Source: Lachnospiraceae bacterium AM93-12TA
GTDB taxonomy: Bacteria; Bacillota; Clostridia; Lachnospirales; Lachnospiraceae
DNA length: 33,114 nucleotides
Assembly: GCA_027698105.1 (NCBI GenBank)
Contig: JAQERH010000033.1
Coordinates: forward strand, 1-33,114
Direction: 5' to 3'
Below are positions 7,769 to 16,380 of this stretch, piece by piece (the stretch's first letter is position 1; the number at the start of each line of letters is the position of its first letter). A program made the position numbers and the translations under genes. A model generated the notes under the pieces. That model did no database searches and was not told the DNA's origin. It worked only from the letters and a program-made list of their open reading frames with translations.

Positions 7769-8839
7769 TTAACTCCTTTCATCCGTAGTGAGCAGCAGGG
7801 CGTGGATGCCATAATAGAGAGCCTTTTTTTCCACAGGACTCATATCCGGCTTCTGAAGCGCCCTGATATAGAAACCGATCATATCGCTGGGGTGTTCCTC
7901 AAACAGGGCGCTGAAATCGTACTGAGGCTCTGATTCATCTAAGATATCAGCAATTCTGTACCGCATCATCAAAGATTCTAAATCAAAGGAAATATCAGGA
8001 TCTCTCATGCCTTTTAAGCGAAAACGGAAAATATTTTCAGACCCGCGTTTTTCGATTTCCTGGGACATTCGCAGAAACAGCTCTGTGTTGGTGGTGTTGG
8101 GCGTCACATTGACCATGAGCGGAATGTACTGAAGCTTTGCCATGGGAATAAACTCCAGGTTGGTAATCCGAAGGCTGGTTTCACTGATTTCCCCATAGAT
8201 AATGCCGTGGCGTCCTGTCTCTGTCTTGTCCAGGGGCTCCGGAGAGCCGCACCAGGCCATTCTAAGGCTCTGGGAGATCTCAGGCTTGTGGATATGCCCC
8301 AGGGCAGCGTAGGAAAAGCCTGATTTAAGAAGGGTTTCCCTGTCAAGGGGAACGTGCTTTGCATCGCCTCCATGCCCCAACAGAATGTGGATGAGCCCGT
8401 CGTCAGGGGCTGAGATATCGTTTAACCGGGCTTCAGTAATTTCAGAAGTCCAGTAGGAAAAGCCTGTTACCTCTGTGTGCAGCTCTTCAAAATAGGCAGA
8501 GGAAAATTCCTCATCTGACAGAAAAGTGACATTGGGCGCCCAGTTAAAACTCAGAACGGCAGAGCTTTTCCGAACACGATCATGATTTCCGGCTATCATT
8601 ACCACCTGGACATCGGGAATCGTGGAAAACAGGTAATTGACCTCCTTTAAATCCTTTAAAAGCGGCTGACGGTGGAACAGATCTCCGGCAATAAAGAGAA
8701 AATCCACAGAAAGCTCCCCGGCCTTTCCGATAATGGCGGCGAAGGTTTCACGGATATCTCTGGCCCGTTCTCTGCTCCATGGTTTATCGCTGTCAGGAGC
8801 CATGCCCCAGTGGATATCTCCGGTATGAATAAATTTCAA
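7769..8839 (-). CDS. yhaO: Metallophosphoesterase / DNA exonuclease, SbcD/YhaO-like
   Basis: This 356-residue calcineurin-like phosphoesterase is the probable nuclease partner of the downstream ATPase. The five metal-binding motifs are present: GDIHWG (Asp8, His10), GDLFH (52-56), GNHDR (84-88), GHGGD and GHIHKP. The start is placed at a TTG (8839) because the protein then begins MKFIHTGDIHWG, typical for the family, with AAAGGGGG upstream. An ATG 45 bp further upstream would add an unconserved Pro/Gly-rich extension. It is the first gene of a two-gene minus-strand operon. The family acts on DNA double-strand ends with Mn2+, but the specific substrate here is not known. Confidence 0.88.
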   Translation of the reverse strand: MKFIHTGDIHWGMAPDSDKPWSRERARDIRETFAAIIGKAGELSVDFLFIAGDLFHRQPLLKDLKEVNYLFSTIPDVQVVMIAGNHDRVRKSSAVLSFNWAPNVTFLSDEEFSSAYFEELHTEVTGFSYWTSEITEARLNDISAPDDGLIHILLGHGGDAKHVPLDRETLLKSGFSYAALGHIHKPEISQSLRMAWCGSPEPLDKTETGRHGIIYGEISETSLRITNLEFIPMAKLQYIPLMVNVTPNTTNTELFLRMSQEIEKRGSENIFRFRLKGMRDPDISFDLESLMMRYRIADILDESEPQYDFSALFEEHPSDMIGFYIRALQKPDMSPVEKKALYYGIHALLLTTDERS

Positions 8840-8902
8840 GGCATTATTCCCCCTTTCTAAAGCAGTTCCTGGTGGGGGAATCAAACAGGATTCTCCCGCT
8901 CA

Positions 8903-8933
8903 GAAGAAAAGGGCGCCTCAGGGAAGGCGTGCC
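8903..8933 (-). terminator. Probable asnS terminator
   Basis: Reading the minus strand from asnS, GGCACGCCT (8933-8925) pairs with AGGCGCC (8918-8912) through CGCCT/AGGCG plus a GG/CC clamp with a CA bulge. TTTTCTTC follows down to 8903. It lies about 65 nt past the asnS stop codon. Confidence 0.6.
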
Positions 8934-8997
8934 GCCGTCTTTGAGATGCCCTCATCGTGTTTGTATTATGTCAACTTAGCAAACAGAATTATTCTGA

Positions 8998-10389
8998 TTA
9001 TAATTCGCAGTTATTTACAGTTCTCGGGAATGGAATCACGTCGCGGATATTGCCCATGCCTGTCAGGTACATAACGCAGCGCTCAAATCCCAGGCCAAAA
9101 CCGGAGTGGCGCACAGAACCGTACTTTCTCAGATCCAGGTAGAAGCCATAGTCCTCTTTTTCAAGTCCCAGCTCATCCATACGGGCAACCAGCTTATCGT
9201 AGTTATCCTCTCTCTGGCTTCCGCCAATGATCTCGCCGATTCCAGGAACCAGGCAGTCCATGGCAGCCACTGTCTTGCCATCCTCGTTCATCTTCATGTA
9301 GAAGGCCTTGATCTCCTTCGGATAGTCGGTAACGAAAACAGGACGCTTGAAGATTTTCTCAGTCAGATAGCGCTCGTGCTCTGTCTGCAGATCGCAGCCC
9401 CAGAACACCTTGTAGTCGAACTCGTCGTTGTGCTCCTCTAAGAGCTTAACTGCCTCTGTGTAGGTTACATGGCCGAATTCAGAGTTTAATACGTGATTCA
9501 GACGATCTAACAGTCCCTTGTCAATGAACTGGTTGAAGAAGTTCATCTCCTCCGGCGCGTGCTCCAGCACGTAGCGAATCACATATTTTAACATACTCTC
9601 AGCCAGAGCCATGTTGTCATTTAAGTCAGCGAAAGCCATCTCCGGCTCAATCATCCAGAACTCAGCTGCATGGCGTGTAGTGTTGGAGTTCTCAGCGCGG
9701 AAGGTCGGTCCGAAGGTGTAAATGTTGCGGAAAGCCATAGCATAGGTCTCTCCGTTTAACTGTCCGCTTACAGTCAGATTAGTAGGTTTTCCAAAGAAAT
9801 CCTGGGAGAAATCTACCTTGCCTTCTTCTGTTTTCGGTACATTGTTTAAATCCATGGTGGTCACCTGGAACATCTCTCCGGCGCCTTCGCAGTCACTTCC
9901 TGTGATCAGAGGAGTATGGACATAAACGAAGTCTCTCTCCTGGAAATACTGATGGATCGCATAGGCAATCAGAGAGCGCACACGGAATACAGCCTGGAAG
10001 GTGTTGGTTCTGGGACGCAGATGGGAAATGGTTCTCAGATACTCGAGGCTGTGGCGCTTCTTCTGAAGAGGATAGTCAGGAGAAGACATTCCTTCAACGA
10101 TTACCTCGGAAGCCTGGATTTCAAATGGCTGCTTTGCCTCAGGGGTAGCTACCAGGGTACCCTTTACCAGGATGGCAGCGCCTACGTTCAGCTTGCTGAT
10201 CTCATTAAAGTTTTCCATATTGTCATGGTAAACAACCTGAAGCGTATCAAAATAGCTTCCGTCGCTTACTACGATAAATCCGAAGGTCTTGGAATCGCGG
10301 ATACTTCTCACCCATCCGCCAATCTGGATTTCCTTTCCAAGGAATTTGTCTCTGTCCCTGTAAATCTCTCTTACGGTAATCAAATCCAT
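8998..10389 (-). CDS. asnS: Asparaginyl-tRNA synthetase
   Basis: This 463-residue cytoplasmic class IIb aminoacyl-tRNA synthetase charges tRNA-Asn. An N-terminal OB-fold anticodon-binding domain (about 1-110, including [19 protein letters not shown]) precedes the catalytic core. Motif 2 is in [22 protein letters not shown] and motif 3 in [15 protein letters not shown] near the end. The length is normal for bacterial AsnRS. AAAAAGGAGCACG precedes the ATG. The asparagine-specific start TVREIYRD... and the lack of an aspartyl-type insertion favour AsnRS over AspRS. Its leader holds two hairpins rather than a recognisable T-box. Confidence 0.97.
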   Translation of the reverse strand: MDLITVREIYRDRDKFLGKEIQIGGWVRSIRDSKTFGFIVVSDGSYFDTLQVVYHDNMENFNEISKLNVGAAILVKGTLVATPEAKQPFEIQASEVIVEGMSSPDYPLQKKRHSLEYLRTISHLRPRTNTFQAVFRVRSLIAYAIHQYFQERDFVYVHTPLITGSDCEGAGEMFQVTTMDLNNVPKTEEGKVDFSQDFFGKPTNLTVSGQLNGETYAMAFRNIYTFGPTFRAENSNTTRHAAEFWMIEPEMAFADLNDNMALAESMLKYVIRYVLEHAPEEMNFFNQFIDKGLLDRLNHVLNSEFGHVTYTEAVKLLEEHNDEFDYKVFWGCDLQTEHERYLTEKIFKRPVFVTDYPKEIKAFYMKMNEDGKTVAAMDCLVPGIGEIIGGSQREDNYDKLVARMDELGLEKEDYGFYLDLRKYGSVRHSGFGLGFERCVMYLTGMGNIRDVIPFPRTVNNCEL

Positions 10390-10402
10390 AATCGTGCTCC
10401 TT

Positions 10403-10506
10403 TTTGTTTGATAAACGGCCCGGGCGCAGATGAGAGGCCCGAGCCGTCAAATGATTTCGAAATGAAACAGTTACTTTGTTTGACTATTTTCAAACAAATT
10501 TCCGAT
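10403..10506 (-). promoter_or_regulatory. Structured asnS leader with a duplicated pairing element
   Basis: In the asnS mRNA direction, TTTGTTTGA (10498-10490) can pair with TCAAACAAA at 10483-10475 to form a local hairpin, or with an identical TCAAACAAA at 10411-10403 just before the ribosome binding site. Between them is a GC-rich hairpin (10447-10437 with 10425-10415, one mismatch). The alternative pairings are mutually exclusive, which suggests a switch. No T-box AGGGTGG-type motif is seen. Confidence 0.45.
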
Positions 10507-10512
10507 GTTGCC

Positions 10513-10541
10513 ATTATACTGTATTTTTCCTGCATATTCAA
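10513..10541 (-). promoter_or_regulatory. asnS promoter
   Basis: On the minus strand TTGAAT (10541-10536) and TATAAT (10518-10513) are 17 bp apart. Transcription would start near 10506 and give a leader of about 116 nt. Together with the glgC promoter this accounts for the 379-bp intergenic stretch 10390-10768; nothing else is evident in 10542-10680. Confidence 0.7.
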
Positions 10542-10707
10542 GGGGAAGAGCAGTATTTTTACGTATCAGGGAAAAGGCAGGAGGGCTGAAAAACACAAGA
10601 TACAGTTGAATTTTGTGTTTTCTGGCGATGGGACGCACAAAATGTCGGAAAATGTACAAAAAATAGATAAAATCATTCGGTAATTTGTGTACTTTTTATA
10701 AAAAGTA

Positions 10708-10716
10708 TGGTATAAT
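10708..10716 (+). promoter_or_regulatory. glgC promoter, extended -10
   Basis: TGG-TATAAT (the TATAAT is 10711-10716) is an extended -10 element with only a weak -35 upstream (TTGTGT at 10685-10690, spacer 20). Transcription from about 10723 gives a leader of about 45 nt to the GTG start of glgC. Confidence 0.6.
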
Positions 10717-10768
10717 AAGCGTTACAACATTAAAGCACACAAGCAAATATACATCAAGGGGTGATATC

Positions 10769-12043
10769 GTGATCAAAAAAGAAATGATAGCTATGCTTTT
10801 AGCAGGAGGACAAGGCAGCCGTCTCGGCGTGCTGACACAGAAAGTGGCGAAGCCGGCAGTTTCTTTTGGCGGAAAGTACAGAATTATTGACTTTCCTCTG
10901 AGCAACTGCATTAATTCCGGCGTAGATACAGTGGGAGTTCTGACCCAGTATCAGCCGCTGCGTTTAAACGCACACATCGGAATTGGAATTCCGTGGGATC
11001 TTGATCGCAATGTGGGAGGCGTTACCGTTCTTCCGCCATATGAAAGAAGCAAGGGAAGCGACTGGTATACAGGTACAGCCAATGCTATTTACCAGAACCT
11101 GGAGTACATGGAAAATTATAACCCGGATTATGTCCTGATTCTTTCCGGCGATCATATTTATAAGATGGACTATGAGGTAATGCTGGAATACCACAAGGCA
11201 AACAATGCAGACATTACAATCGCAGCTATGCCTGTGCCGATTGAAGAAGCAAGCCGTTTCGGAATCCTGATCACGGATGAGCAAAACCGCATTACGGAAT
11301 TTGAAGAAAAACCTGCAAATCCAAGAAGTAACCTGGCGTCTATGGGTATTTACATATTCAGCTGGCCTGTACTGAGAGATGCTTTAATTAAGCTCTCTGA
11401 GGAACCGGGCTGTGACTTTGGAAAACACGTCATCCCTTACTGCTTCTCCGGCGGAAAGAGAGTATTCGCCTATGAGTATAACGGATACTGGAAAGATGTT
11501 GGAACTCTGGGTTCCTACTGGGAGGCCAATATGGAGCTGATAGACATTATTCCGGAATTTAACCTGTATGAGGAATACTGGAAGATCTATACGAAGAGTG
11601 ACATTATCCCGCCTCAGTATACGGCGCCTGATTCCAGGATTGAGAGAAGTATCATAGGAGAGGGAACAGAGATTTACGGACAGGTCATCAATTCTGTTAT
11701 TGGAGCCGGAGTCACCATAGGAAAGGATGCAGTGGTGAAAGATTCCATTGTGATGAAGGGAAGCTCCATAGGAGAGGGAACAGTGGTGGACAAGGCGATT
11801 ATCGCTGAGGATGTGTCTATCGGCGCAAATGCAGAGATTGGTGTGGGCGAGTATGCGCCCAGCAAATATGACCCGAAAGTTTATCAGTTTGACCTGGTGA
11901 CAGTCGGAGAGCGTTCGGCCATTCCGGATGGAGTGAAGATAGGAAGAAATACGGCTATCTCCGGAGTGACAGATAGTTCGGATTACCACGATGGAATGCT
12001 TGAAAGCGGAGACTATATTATAAAGGCAGGTGGAGTACAATGA
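10769..12043 (+). CDS. glgC: Glucose-1-phosphate adenylyltransferase, catalytic subunit
   Basis: This 424-residue enzyme makes ADP-glucose from glucose-1-phosphate and ATP, the committed step of bacterial glycogen synthesis. The nucleotidyltransferase domain carries the pyrophosphate loop GGQGSRLG (about 14-21), the GDHIYKMDY metal-site block and FEEKPANP. The C-terminal third is a left-handed beta-helix of hexapeptide repeats. The GTG at 10769 with AAGGGG 7 nt upstream is chosen; starts further upstream fall before the promoter. The stop codon overlaps the ATG of glgD (ATGA), so the two subunits are translationally coupled. Confidence 0.95.
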   Translation: MIKKEMIAMLLAGGQGSRLGVLTQKVAKPAVSFGGKYRIIDFPLSNCINSGVDTVGVLTQYQPLRLNAHIGIGIPWDLDRNVGGVTVLPPYERSKGSDWYTGTANAIYQNLEYMENYNPDYVLILSGDHIYKMDYEVMLEYHKANNADITIAAMPVPIEEASRFGILITDEQNRITEFEEKPANPRSNLASMGIYIFSWPVLRDALIKLSEEPGCDFGKHVIPYCFSGGKRVFAYEYNGYWKDVGTLGSYWEANMELIDIIPEFNLYEEYWKIYTKSDIIPPQYTAPDSRIERSIIGEGTEIYGQVINSVIGAGVTIGKDAVVKDSIVMKGSSIGEGTVVDKAIIAEDVSIGANAEIGVGEYAPSKYDPKVYQFDLVTVGERSAIPDGVKIGRNTAISGVTDSSDYHDGMLESGDYIIKAGGVQ

Positions 12044-13161
12044 GAGCAATCGGTATTGTTTTAGCAGGCGGAAACAGCAAGAGAATGAGAGAGTTATCTA
12101 ACAAAAGGGCAATCGCTGCGATGCCAGTGGCAGGAAGCTTCCGAAGTGTTGATTTTGTACTCAGCAATATGAGTAATTCTCATATTCAGAGCGTGGCAGT
12201 GCTGACTCAGTACAATTCCCGCTCTTTAAATGAGCATTTAAGCTCCTCCAAATGGTGGGACTTCGGAAGAAAGCAGGGAGGCATGTATGTGTTCACTCCT
12301 ACCATCACAGCAGAACATAGTGATTGGTACAGAGGAACAGCAGACGCCCTCTATCAGAACCTGGATTTCTTAAAGAAGAGCCACGAGCCTTACGTAGTTA
12401 TCGCAGGCGGAGACTGCATCTACAAACTGGATTACCATAAGGTATTAGAGTATCACATTGAGAAGAAGGCCGATATCACCGTTGTGTGCAAGGATATGGA
12501 GCCGGAGGAGGACGTTACTCGTTTCGGTCTGGTGAAGACAAATGAAGAGGGCCGTATTATTGACTTTGAGGAAAAGCCAATGTTAGCTACCTCCAATACG
12601 ATTTCCTGTGGTATTTATGTGATCCGCAGACGCCAGCTCATTGAGCTTCTGGAGCGCTGTGCTTCTGAGGACAGATATGACTTTGTAACAGACATTCTGG
12701 TACGCTATAAGAACCTGAAGCGTATTTATGCATATAAGCTGGATTCCTACTGGAGCAATATCGCTTCTGTAGATTCCTACTACAAGACAAACATGGATTT
12801 CCTGAAGCCGGAGGTGAGACATTATTTCTTCCGTGAGTATCCGGAGATTTACTCCAAGGTAGATGATCTTCCGCCGGCTAAGTATAATCCGGGGGCAGAG
12901 GTGAAGAACAGCCTTGTTTCCAGCGGCTGTATTTTAAATGGAAGCGTGGAGAATTCAGTTCTCTTTAAAAAAGTTTATATTGGCAATAATTGTGTTATTA
13001 AAAATTCCATCATATTAAATGATGTATATATTGGCGATAATACAGTGATTGAAAACTGTATCGTGGAGAGCCGGGATACGATCCGGGCTAACACAACGCA
13101 TATTGGAGCGCCGGATAACGTGAAGATTGTTATCGAAAAAAATGAGCGCTTCACTTTATAA
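12040..13161 (+). CDS. glgD: Glucose-1-phosphate adenylyltransferase subunit GlgD
   Basis: This 373-residue paralogue of GlgC acts with it as the regulatory/second subunit in Firmicutes ADP-glucose pyrophosphorylase. It keeps the overall nucleotidyltransferase-plus-beta-helix layout and starts [25 protein letters not shown]. The pyrophosphate loop is altered compared with GlgC (GGNSKRM instead of GGQGSRL), consistent with the weakly catalytic role described for GlgD in Bacillus-type enzymes. It begins inside the glgC stop codon. Confidence 0.95.
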   Translation: MRAIGIVLAGGNSKRMRELSNKRAIAAMPVAGSFRSVDFVLSNMSNSHIQSVAVLTQYNSRSLNEHLSSSKWWDFGRKQGGMYVFTPTITAEHSDWYRGTADALYQNLDFLKKSHEPYVVIAGGDCIYKLDYHKVLEYHIEKKADITVVCKDMEPEEDVTRFGLVKTNEEGRIIDFEEKPMLATSNTISCGIYVIRRRQLIELLERCASEDRYDFVTDILVRYKNLKRIYAYKLDSYWSNIASVDSYYKTNMDFLKPEVRHYFFREYPEIYSKVDDLPPAKYNPGAEVKNSLVSSGCILNGSVENSVLFKKVYIGNNCVIKNSIILNDVYIGDNTVIENCIVESRDTIRANTTHIGAPDNVKIVIEKNERFTL

Positions 13162-13220
13162 GGACAGCCAGAGGGGAAAGAGCAGTCCAGAATTGTGCAG
13201 TACGGAAGAGGGGTTATGTT

Positions 13221-13511
13221 ATGCAGATTACAGACGTAAGAGTCAGACGGATTGAGAGAGAAGGGAGAATGAAGGCCATTGTATCCATTACTCTGGACAA
13301 TGAATTCGTAGTTCATGATATTAAGGTAATTGATGGAGAAAAAGGCCTTTTTATCGCTATGCCCAGCCGCAGATCTACAGATGGTGAATACAGAGATATC
13401 GCTCATCCGATCAATTCTGAAACCAGGGATATGATTCAGAACATTGTTCTGGAGAAATATCAGGCCACGGCCAGTGAATTGATCGAGAACGAGGCAGCAG
13501 AGCAGGCTTAG
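13221..13511 (+). CDS. spoVG: Septation / sporulation regulator SpoVG
   Basis: This 96-residue SpoVG is a small nucleic-acid-binding regulator that affects asymmetric septation and many transition-phase genes. The sequence [20 protein letters not shown], the middle [22 protein letters not shown] and EYRDIAHPI are nearly invariant family blocks, and the length is standard. AAGAGGGG lies before the ATG. It sits 59 bp after glgD with no obvious terminator between, so it may be partly read from the glg operon. A structured terminator follows. Confidence 0.97.
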   Translation: MQITDVRVRRIEREGRMKAIVSITLDNEFVVHDIKVIDGEKGLFIAMPSRRSTDGEYRDIAHPINSETRDMIQNIVLEKYQATASELIENEAAEQA

Positions 13512-13592
13512 AGTAAAATCAGAATTCTGACCAGAAAATCAGGAGAGTTATGTTTCCTGTAAAATTCTGGCGCAGAACCATAATAGGAAAGA

Positions 13593-13651
13593 ACCGGCGT
13601 CTTTGCTGGCAGAGCGGGCTTGTCCCGTGAGCCTGATAAGGCGTCGGTTTT
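13593..13651 (+). terminator. Probable spoVG terminator
   Basis: ACCGGCGTCTT (13593-13603) pairs with AAGGCGTCGGT (13638-13648) using two G-T wobbles, enclosing a smaller CGGG/CCCG hairpin, and ends in TTTT. It abuts the 3' end of the convergent LysR gene (13657) and may serve both strands. Confidence 0.6.
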
Positions 13652-13656
13652 GCATG

Positions 13657-14541
13657 TTATATTTGATTCGCTCCTGCCAGCTTCAGAAATTCCTCCATTT
13701 CCCCTGTCATCCATTTATCCTTGTGGTATACGATCTGACGCCAGATCTGCATATGAAAATCTCTTACGTCCAGGGCGGCCAGGCGGCCTGCTTCAATATC
13801 CTGGCGGACAGAAAAGAAGGGGAGCAGGGAGACACCGGTGTTTTCACCCAGCATGTGGACAATAAAATCTGTATTTCCAATCTCCAGAAAAGGCCGGATC
13901 TGCTTTCCATAGGCAGCCAGATACTGATCTAAAATATGACGGTAGCTGGCTGCCTTTTCTGTGAGAAGAAAGGGGTGGGAAATGACTTCGTCCAGCTTGA
14001 GATTAGAGCGGCCTGCCAGAGGATGATCCGATGAGGCTGCGAACACAATCTCTTCCGGTTCCTCTAATACCTTGACCCATCTTCTGTCAGAGATTCGCTT
14101 ATCTAAGAAGTATACAATATCCAATGAATTATCATTGAGCTTATCCAGCAGAGCTCTGGGAGAATCAATGACAACGCTTACATTCACCTGGGGAAAACGC
14201 CGATGATATTCTGAAAGAATCGGCGGAAGCAGGGAGGAACAGAGTGACTCAATGGTTCCCAGAGCCAGGCTGCCTGTCAATTCTCTCGTGTCAGAGAGAG
14301 AGCACTTGATCTCTTCCATATTGTTCATGAGGGTGACGGCATATTGATAGAACTGCTCGCCTTTTCCGGTCAGGCTGATCTGCTTGCCAATCCGGTCAAA
14401 CAGGCGGACTCCCAGCTCCTCCTCCAGATTTTTAATTTGAATTGTCACGGTTCCCTGAGAATAATTCAGTTTTTTGGCAGCCTTTGAGAAGCTTTTAAGT
14501 TGCGCTGCCTGCAGAAAAGTGGCAATTTCCCGAAATTCCAT
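13657..14541 (-). CDS. LysR-family transcriptional regulator
   Basis: This 294-residue LysR-type DNA-binding regulator has an N-terminal winged helix-turn-helix (SFSKAAKKLNYSQGTVTIQIKNLEEELG, about residues 14-41) and a C-terminal periplasmic-binding-protein-like effector domain (about 85-290). The ATG at 14541 has GGGAG in good position; an ATG four codons upstream lies too close to its AAAGGA. It is divergent from the cysteine desulfidase gene across a 478-bp region, so that gene is its obvious candidate target. The effector is unknown; cysteine or a related thiol or amino acid is an inference from context only. Confidence 0.9.
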   Translation of the reverse strand: MEFREIATFLQAAQLKSFSKAAKKLNYSQGTVTIQIKNLEEELGVRLFDRIGKQISLTGKGEQFYQYAVTLMNNMEEIKCSLSDTRELTGSLALGTIESLCSSLLPPILSEYHRRFPQVNVSVVIDSPRALLDKLNDNSLDIVYFLDKRISDRRWVKVLEEPEEIVFAASSDHPLAGRSNLKLDEVISHPFLLTEKAASYRHILDQYLAAYGKQIRPFLEIGNTDFIVHMLGENTGVSLLPFFSVRQDIEAGRLAALDVRDFHMQIWRQIVYHKDKWMTGEMEEFLKLAGANQI

Positions 14542-14628
14542 GTGTTCTCCCATCCTTTCGTCCTTTTTTCGGCAGGGAATAAAAATTATAATTTAAAAAT
14601 ATTAAATAATTTCTTTAAAACCTTAAAT

Positions 14629-14657
14629 TTTACATTCCAATGTCTCTATACTATAAT
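14629..14657 (+). promoter_or_regulatory. Promoter toward the cysteine desulfidase gene
   Basis: TTTACA (14629-14634) and TATAAT (14652-14657) lie 17 bp apart, close to consensus. The adjacent AT-rich dyad TTTAA-AACC-TTAAA just upstream of the -35 is in the position of a LysR site. Transcription from about 14664 would leave a leader of roughly 355 nt before the ATG at 15020. Confidence 0.65.
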
Positions 14658-14677
14658 AGTTTTAAGAAGAGATCAAG

Positions 14678-14843
14678 AAATTCTATGGTTTTCGTGATTA
14701 GCTGCGTTTTCTGCTCAGCTCGCGCATCTGTTATCCGCCATTCGCGAAAACTCGCCTTACGGCTCAGACACTTCGCTCGGTGACGGAAATTAGCGCGAGC
14801 TTCCCTGCGAAAGCCTCGCCATTATCACAAAAACTGTAGATTT
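14678..14843. repeat. Structured intergenic element with terminal inverted repeats
   Basis: The ends form an imperfect inverted repeat: 14678-14700 pairs with 14821-14843 with a one-base bulge, two G-T wobbles and few mismatches. Inside are AGCTCGCGC/GCGCGAGCT arms, near 14716 and 14792 respectively. GCGAAAACTCGCC is echoed by GCGAAAGCCTCGCC. The composition is much more GC-rich than the surrounding intergenic DNA. It resembles a dispersed non-coding repeat or MITE-like unit. Only one copy is visible in this window, so repetitiveness is inference. Confidence 0.5.
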
Positions 14844-14872
14844 TCTCGCCGTACATTTGCCTGGGTAGTAGA

Positions 14873-14938
14873 AAAGAGCAGAAAAAGTTTTCCACGCTCC
14901 ACCAAAAGCTTAGTCGCAGGAAAACTTTTCTGCTCTTT
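14873..14938 (+). promoter_or_regulatory. Long hairpin in the leader of the cysteine desulfidase gene
   Basis: 14873-14893 pairs with 14919-14938 (20 bp, one bulged A) across a 25-nt loop. No proper T-run follows. The core GAGCAGAAAA could instead pair with TTTTCTGCTC near 14706, so two folds of the leader are possible. With the element at 14678-14843 this accounts for most of the gene-free stretch 14542-15019. Confidence 0.5.
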
Positions 14939-15019
14939 GAAGGGCGTGAAAATCCAGCCTTAGGCTATCAGACAGCGATTAAAAAATTTAAGGTAGAAAA
15001 AGGAAAGAGGGAAGGAAGC

Positions 15020-16318
15020 ATGGAACGAACAGACAGCAGATATCAGGCTTATATGAATATTTTGAAGGAGGAGCTGATTCCGGCTATGGGATGTACAGAG
15101 CCGATTGCCCTGGCCTACGGGGCAGCTGTGGCCAGACAGGAGCTGGGCGTGCTTCCGGATCGGGTGACAGTAGGAGTCAGCGGAAGTATTCTTAAAAATG
15201 TCAAGTCGGTGATCGTTCCCAATACAGGGCATATGAAGGGGATTGCAGCGGCTGTAGCTGCCGGGATCGTGGCCGGAGAGGCAGAAAAAGAGCTGGAGGT
15301 ACTTTCCCAGGTATCGGAAAAGCAGATACAGGAAATCAAAGTATATCTGGACAGTACTGAAATCAGGGTGGAGCACATTGACAATGGTCTCATGTTTGAA
15401 ATCCTGATTACCATGTACAAAGGTGAGGACTGGTCCAGAGTGCGGATCGCCAATTACCATACAAATGTAGTTCTGATTGAAAAAAATGGTATGGTGAAAA
15501 AAGAAGTGAAGGTAGAAGGAGAATCAGAAAAAGGCCTGACAGACCGCTCCTGCCTGTCTATGGAGGGAATCTGGGATTTCATTAATACGGCAGATTTAGA
15601 GGATTTAAAAGAGGCGTTAAAGCTTCAGGCCAGCTGCAACATGGCGATTGCAAAAGAGGGTATGACTCATTCCTACGGCGCTAATGTAGGAAAGAGCCTG
15701 GCTTCCTGCGTGGAAGGCCAGAAAGCTGATTCTGACACTGATATCGCTATTCTGGCCAGGGCTATGGCTGCAGCTGGATCCGATGCCAGAATGGATGGCT
15801 GTGAACTGCCTGTAGTTATTAATTCCGGAAGCGGCAATCAGGGTATTACAGTCTCTGTTCCGGTGCTGGTATATGCAGATCACCTGCACGCCGGAGAGGA
15901 GAAAACTTACCGTGCGTTAGCGCTGTCAAATCTGACGGCGATCTATCAGAAAACGCCAATCGGCCGTCTTTCAGCCTTCTGCGGAGCTGTCAGCGCAGGC
16001 GCAGGCGCGGGAGCAGGAATCGCCTACTTAAAGGGCGGAGACTTCGAGGCAGTGTGCCGTACTGTCAGCAATACGCTGGCCGTTACTCCGGGCATGATCT
16101 GCGACGGAGCCAAACCCTCCTGTGCAGGAAAGATTGCCATGGCTGTGGAGGCGGGAATTATGGGCTGCCGCATGAACTCTGATGGCGAGAAATTCCTCAG
16201 CGGAGACGGTATTATCGGAGAGGATGCAGACGAGACCATCAGCAATACGGGAAGAGTAGCCAGAGAGGGAATGCGGGCTACCAACGACACGATTATAAAG
16301 ATTATGATTGGGGATTAG
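15020..16318 (+). CDS. cyuA: L-cysteine desulfidase / serine dehydratase alpha-like (CyuA/YhaM family)
   Basis: This 432-residue cytoplasmic enzyme belongs to the UPF0597/CyuA family of oxygen-sensitive iron-sulfur enzymes that split L-cysteine to pyruvate, ammonia and sulfide. The candidate cluster ligands are Cys25 in AMGCTEPIA, Cys361 in GMICDGAKP and Cys368 in SCAGKI. NSGSGNQGI is the substrate-region signature and GAGAGAGIAYL a glycine-rich turn. GGAAAGAGGGAAGGAAGC precedes the ATG. It is divergent from a LysR regulator and preceded by an unusually long structured leader. It could also act on serine, since the domain is shared with bacterial L-serine dehydratase. Confidence 0.88.
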   Translation: MERTDSRYQAYMNILKEELIPAMGCTEPIALAYGAAVARQELGVLPDRVTVGVSGSILKNVKSVIVPNTGHMKGIAAAVAAGIVAGEAEKELEVLSQVSEKQIQEIKVYLDSTEIRVEHIDNGLMFEILITMYKGEDWSRVRIANYHTNVVLIEKNGMVKKEVKVEGESEKGLTDRSCLSMEGIWDFINTADLEDLKEALKLQASCNMAIAKEGMTHSYGANVGKSLASCVEGQKADSDTDIAILARAMAAAGSDARMDGCELPVVINSGSGNQGITVSVPVLVYADHLHAGEEKTYRALALSNLTAIYQKTPIGRLSAFCGAVSAGAGAGAGIAYLKGGDFEAVCRTVSNTLAVTPGMICDGAKPSCAGKIAMAVEAGIMGCRMNSDGEKFLSGDGIIGEDADETISNTGRVAREGMRATNDTIIKIMIGD

Positions 16319-16326
16319 TACATAGA

Positions 16327-16377
16327 AGAAAGCGGCCGTTTTTTGATGACAGGTGAATCAAAAAACGGCCGCTTTCT
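16327..16377. terminator. Bidirectional intrinsic terminator
   Basis: A perfect 21-bp stem (16327-16347 with 16357-16377, 9-nt loop) sits between the convergent stops of the desulfidase gene and spoVT. T-rich segments lie inside both arms (TTTTTTGAT and its complement), so it can act on both strands. Confidence 0.85.
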
Positions 16378-16380
16378 ATA

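Noticed and set aside
10390..10506. T-box riboswitch upstream of asnS
   Set aside because: I looked for the conserved AGGGTGG-N-ACCGCG block and a specifier loop and found neither; the leader is also too short.
9916..10683. 255-codon plus-strand frame opposite the start of asnS
   Set aside because: It is a shadow of asnS and its leader, has no ribosome binding site and runs through the asnS promoter.
10685..10768. Upstream TTG start for glgC
   Set aside because: It precedes the -10 element, so it would not be transcribed; the GTG at 10769 has a good ribosome binding site and gives the normal N-terminus.
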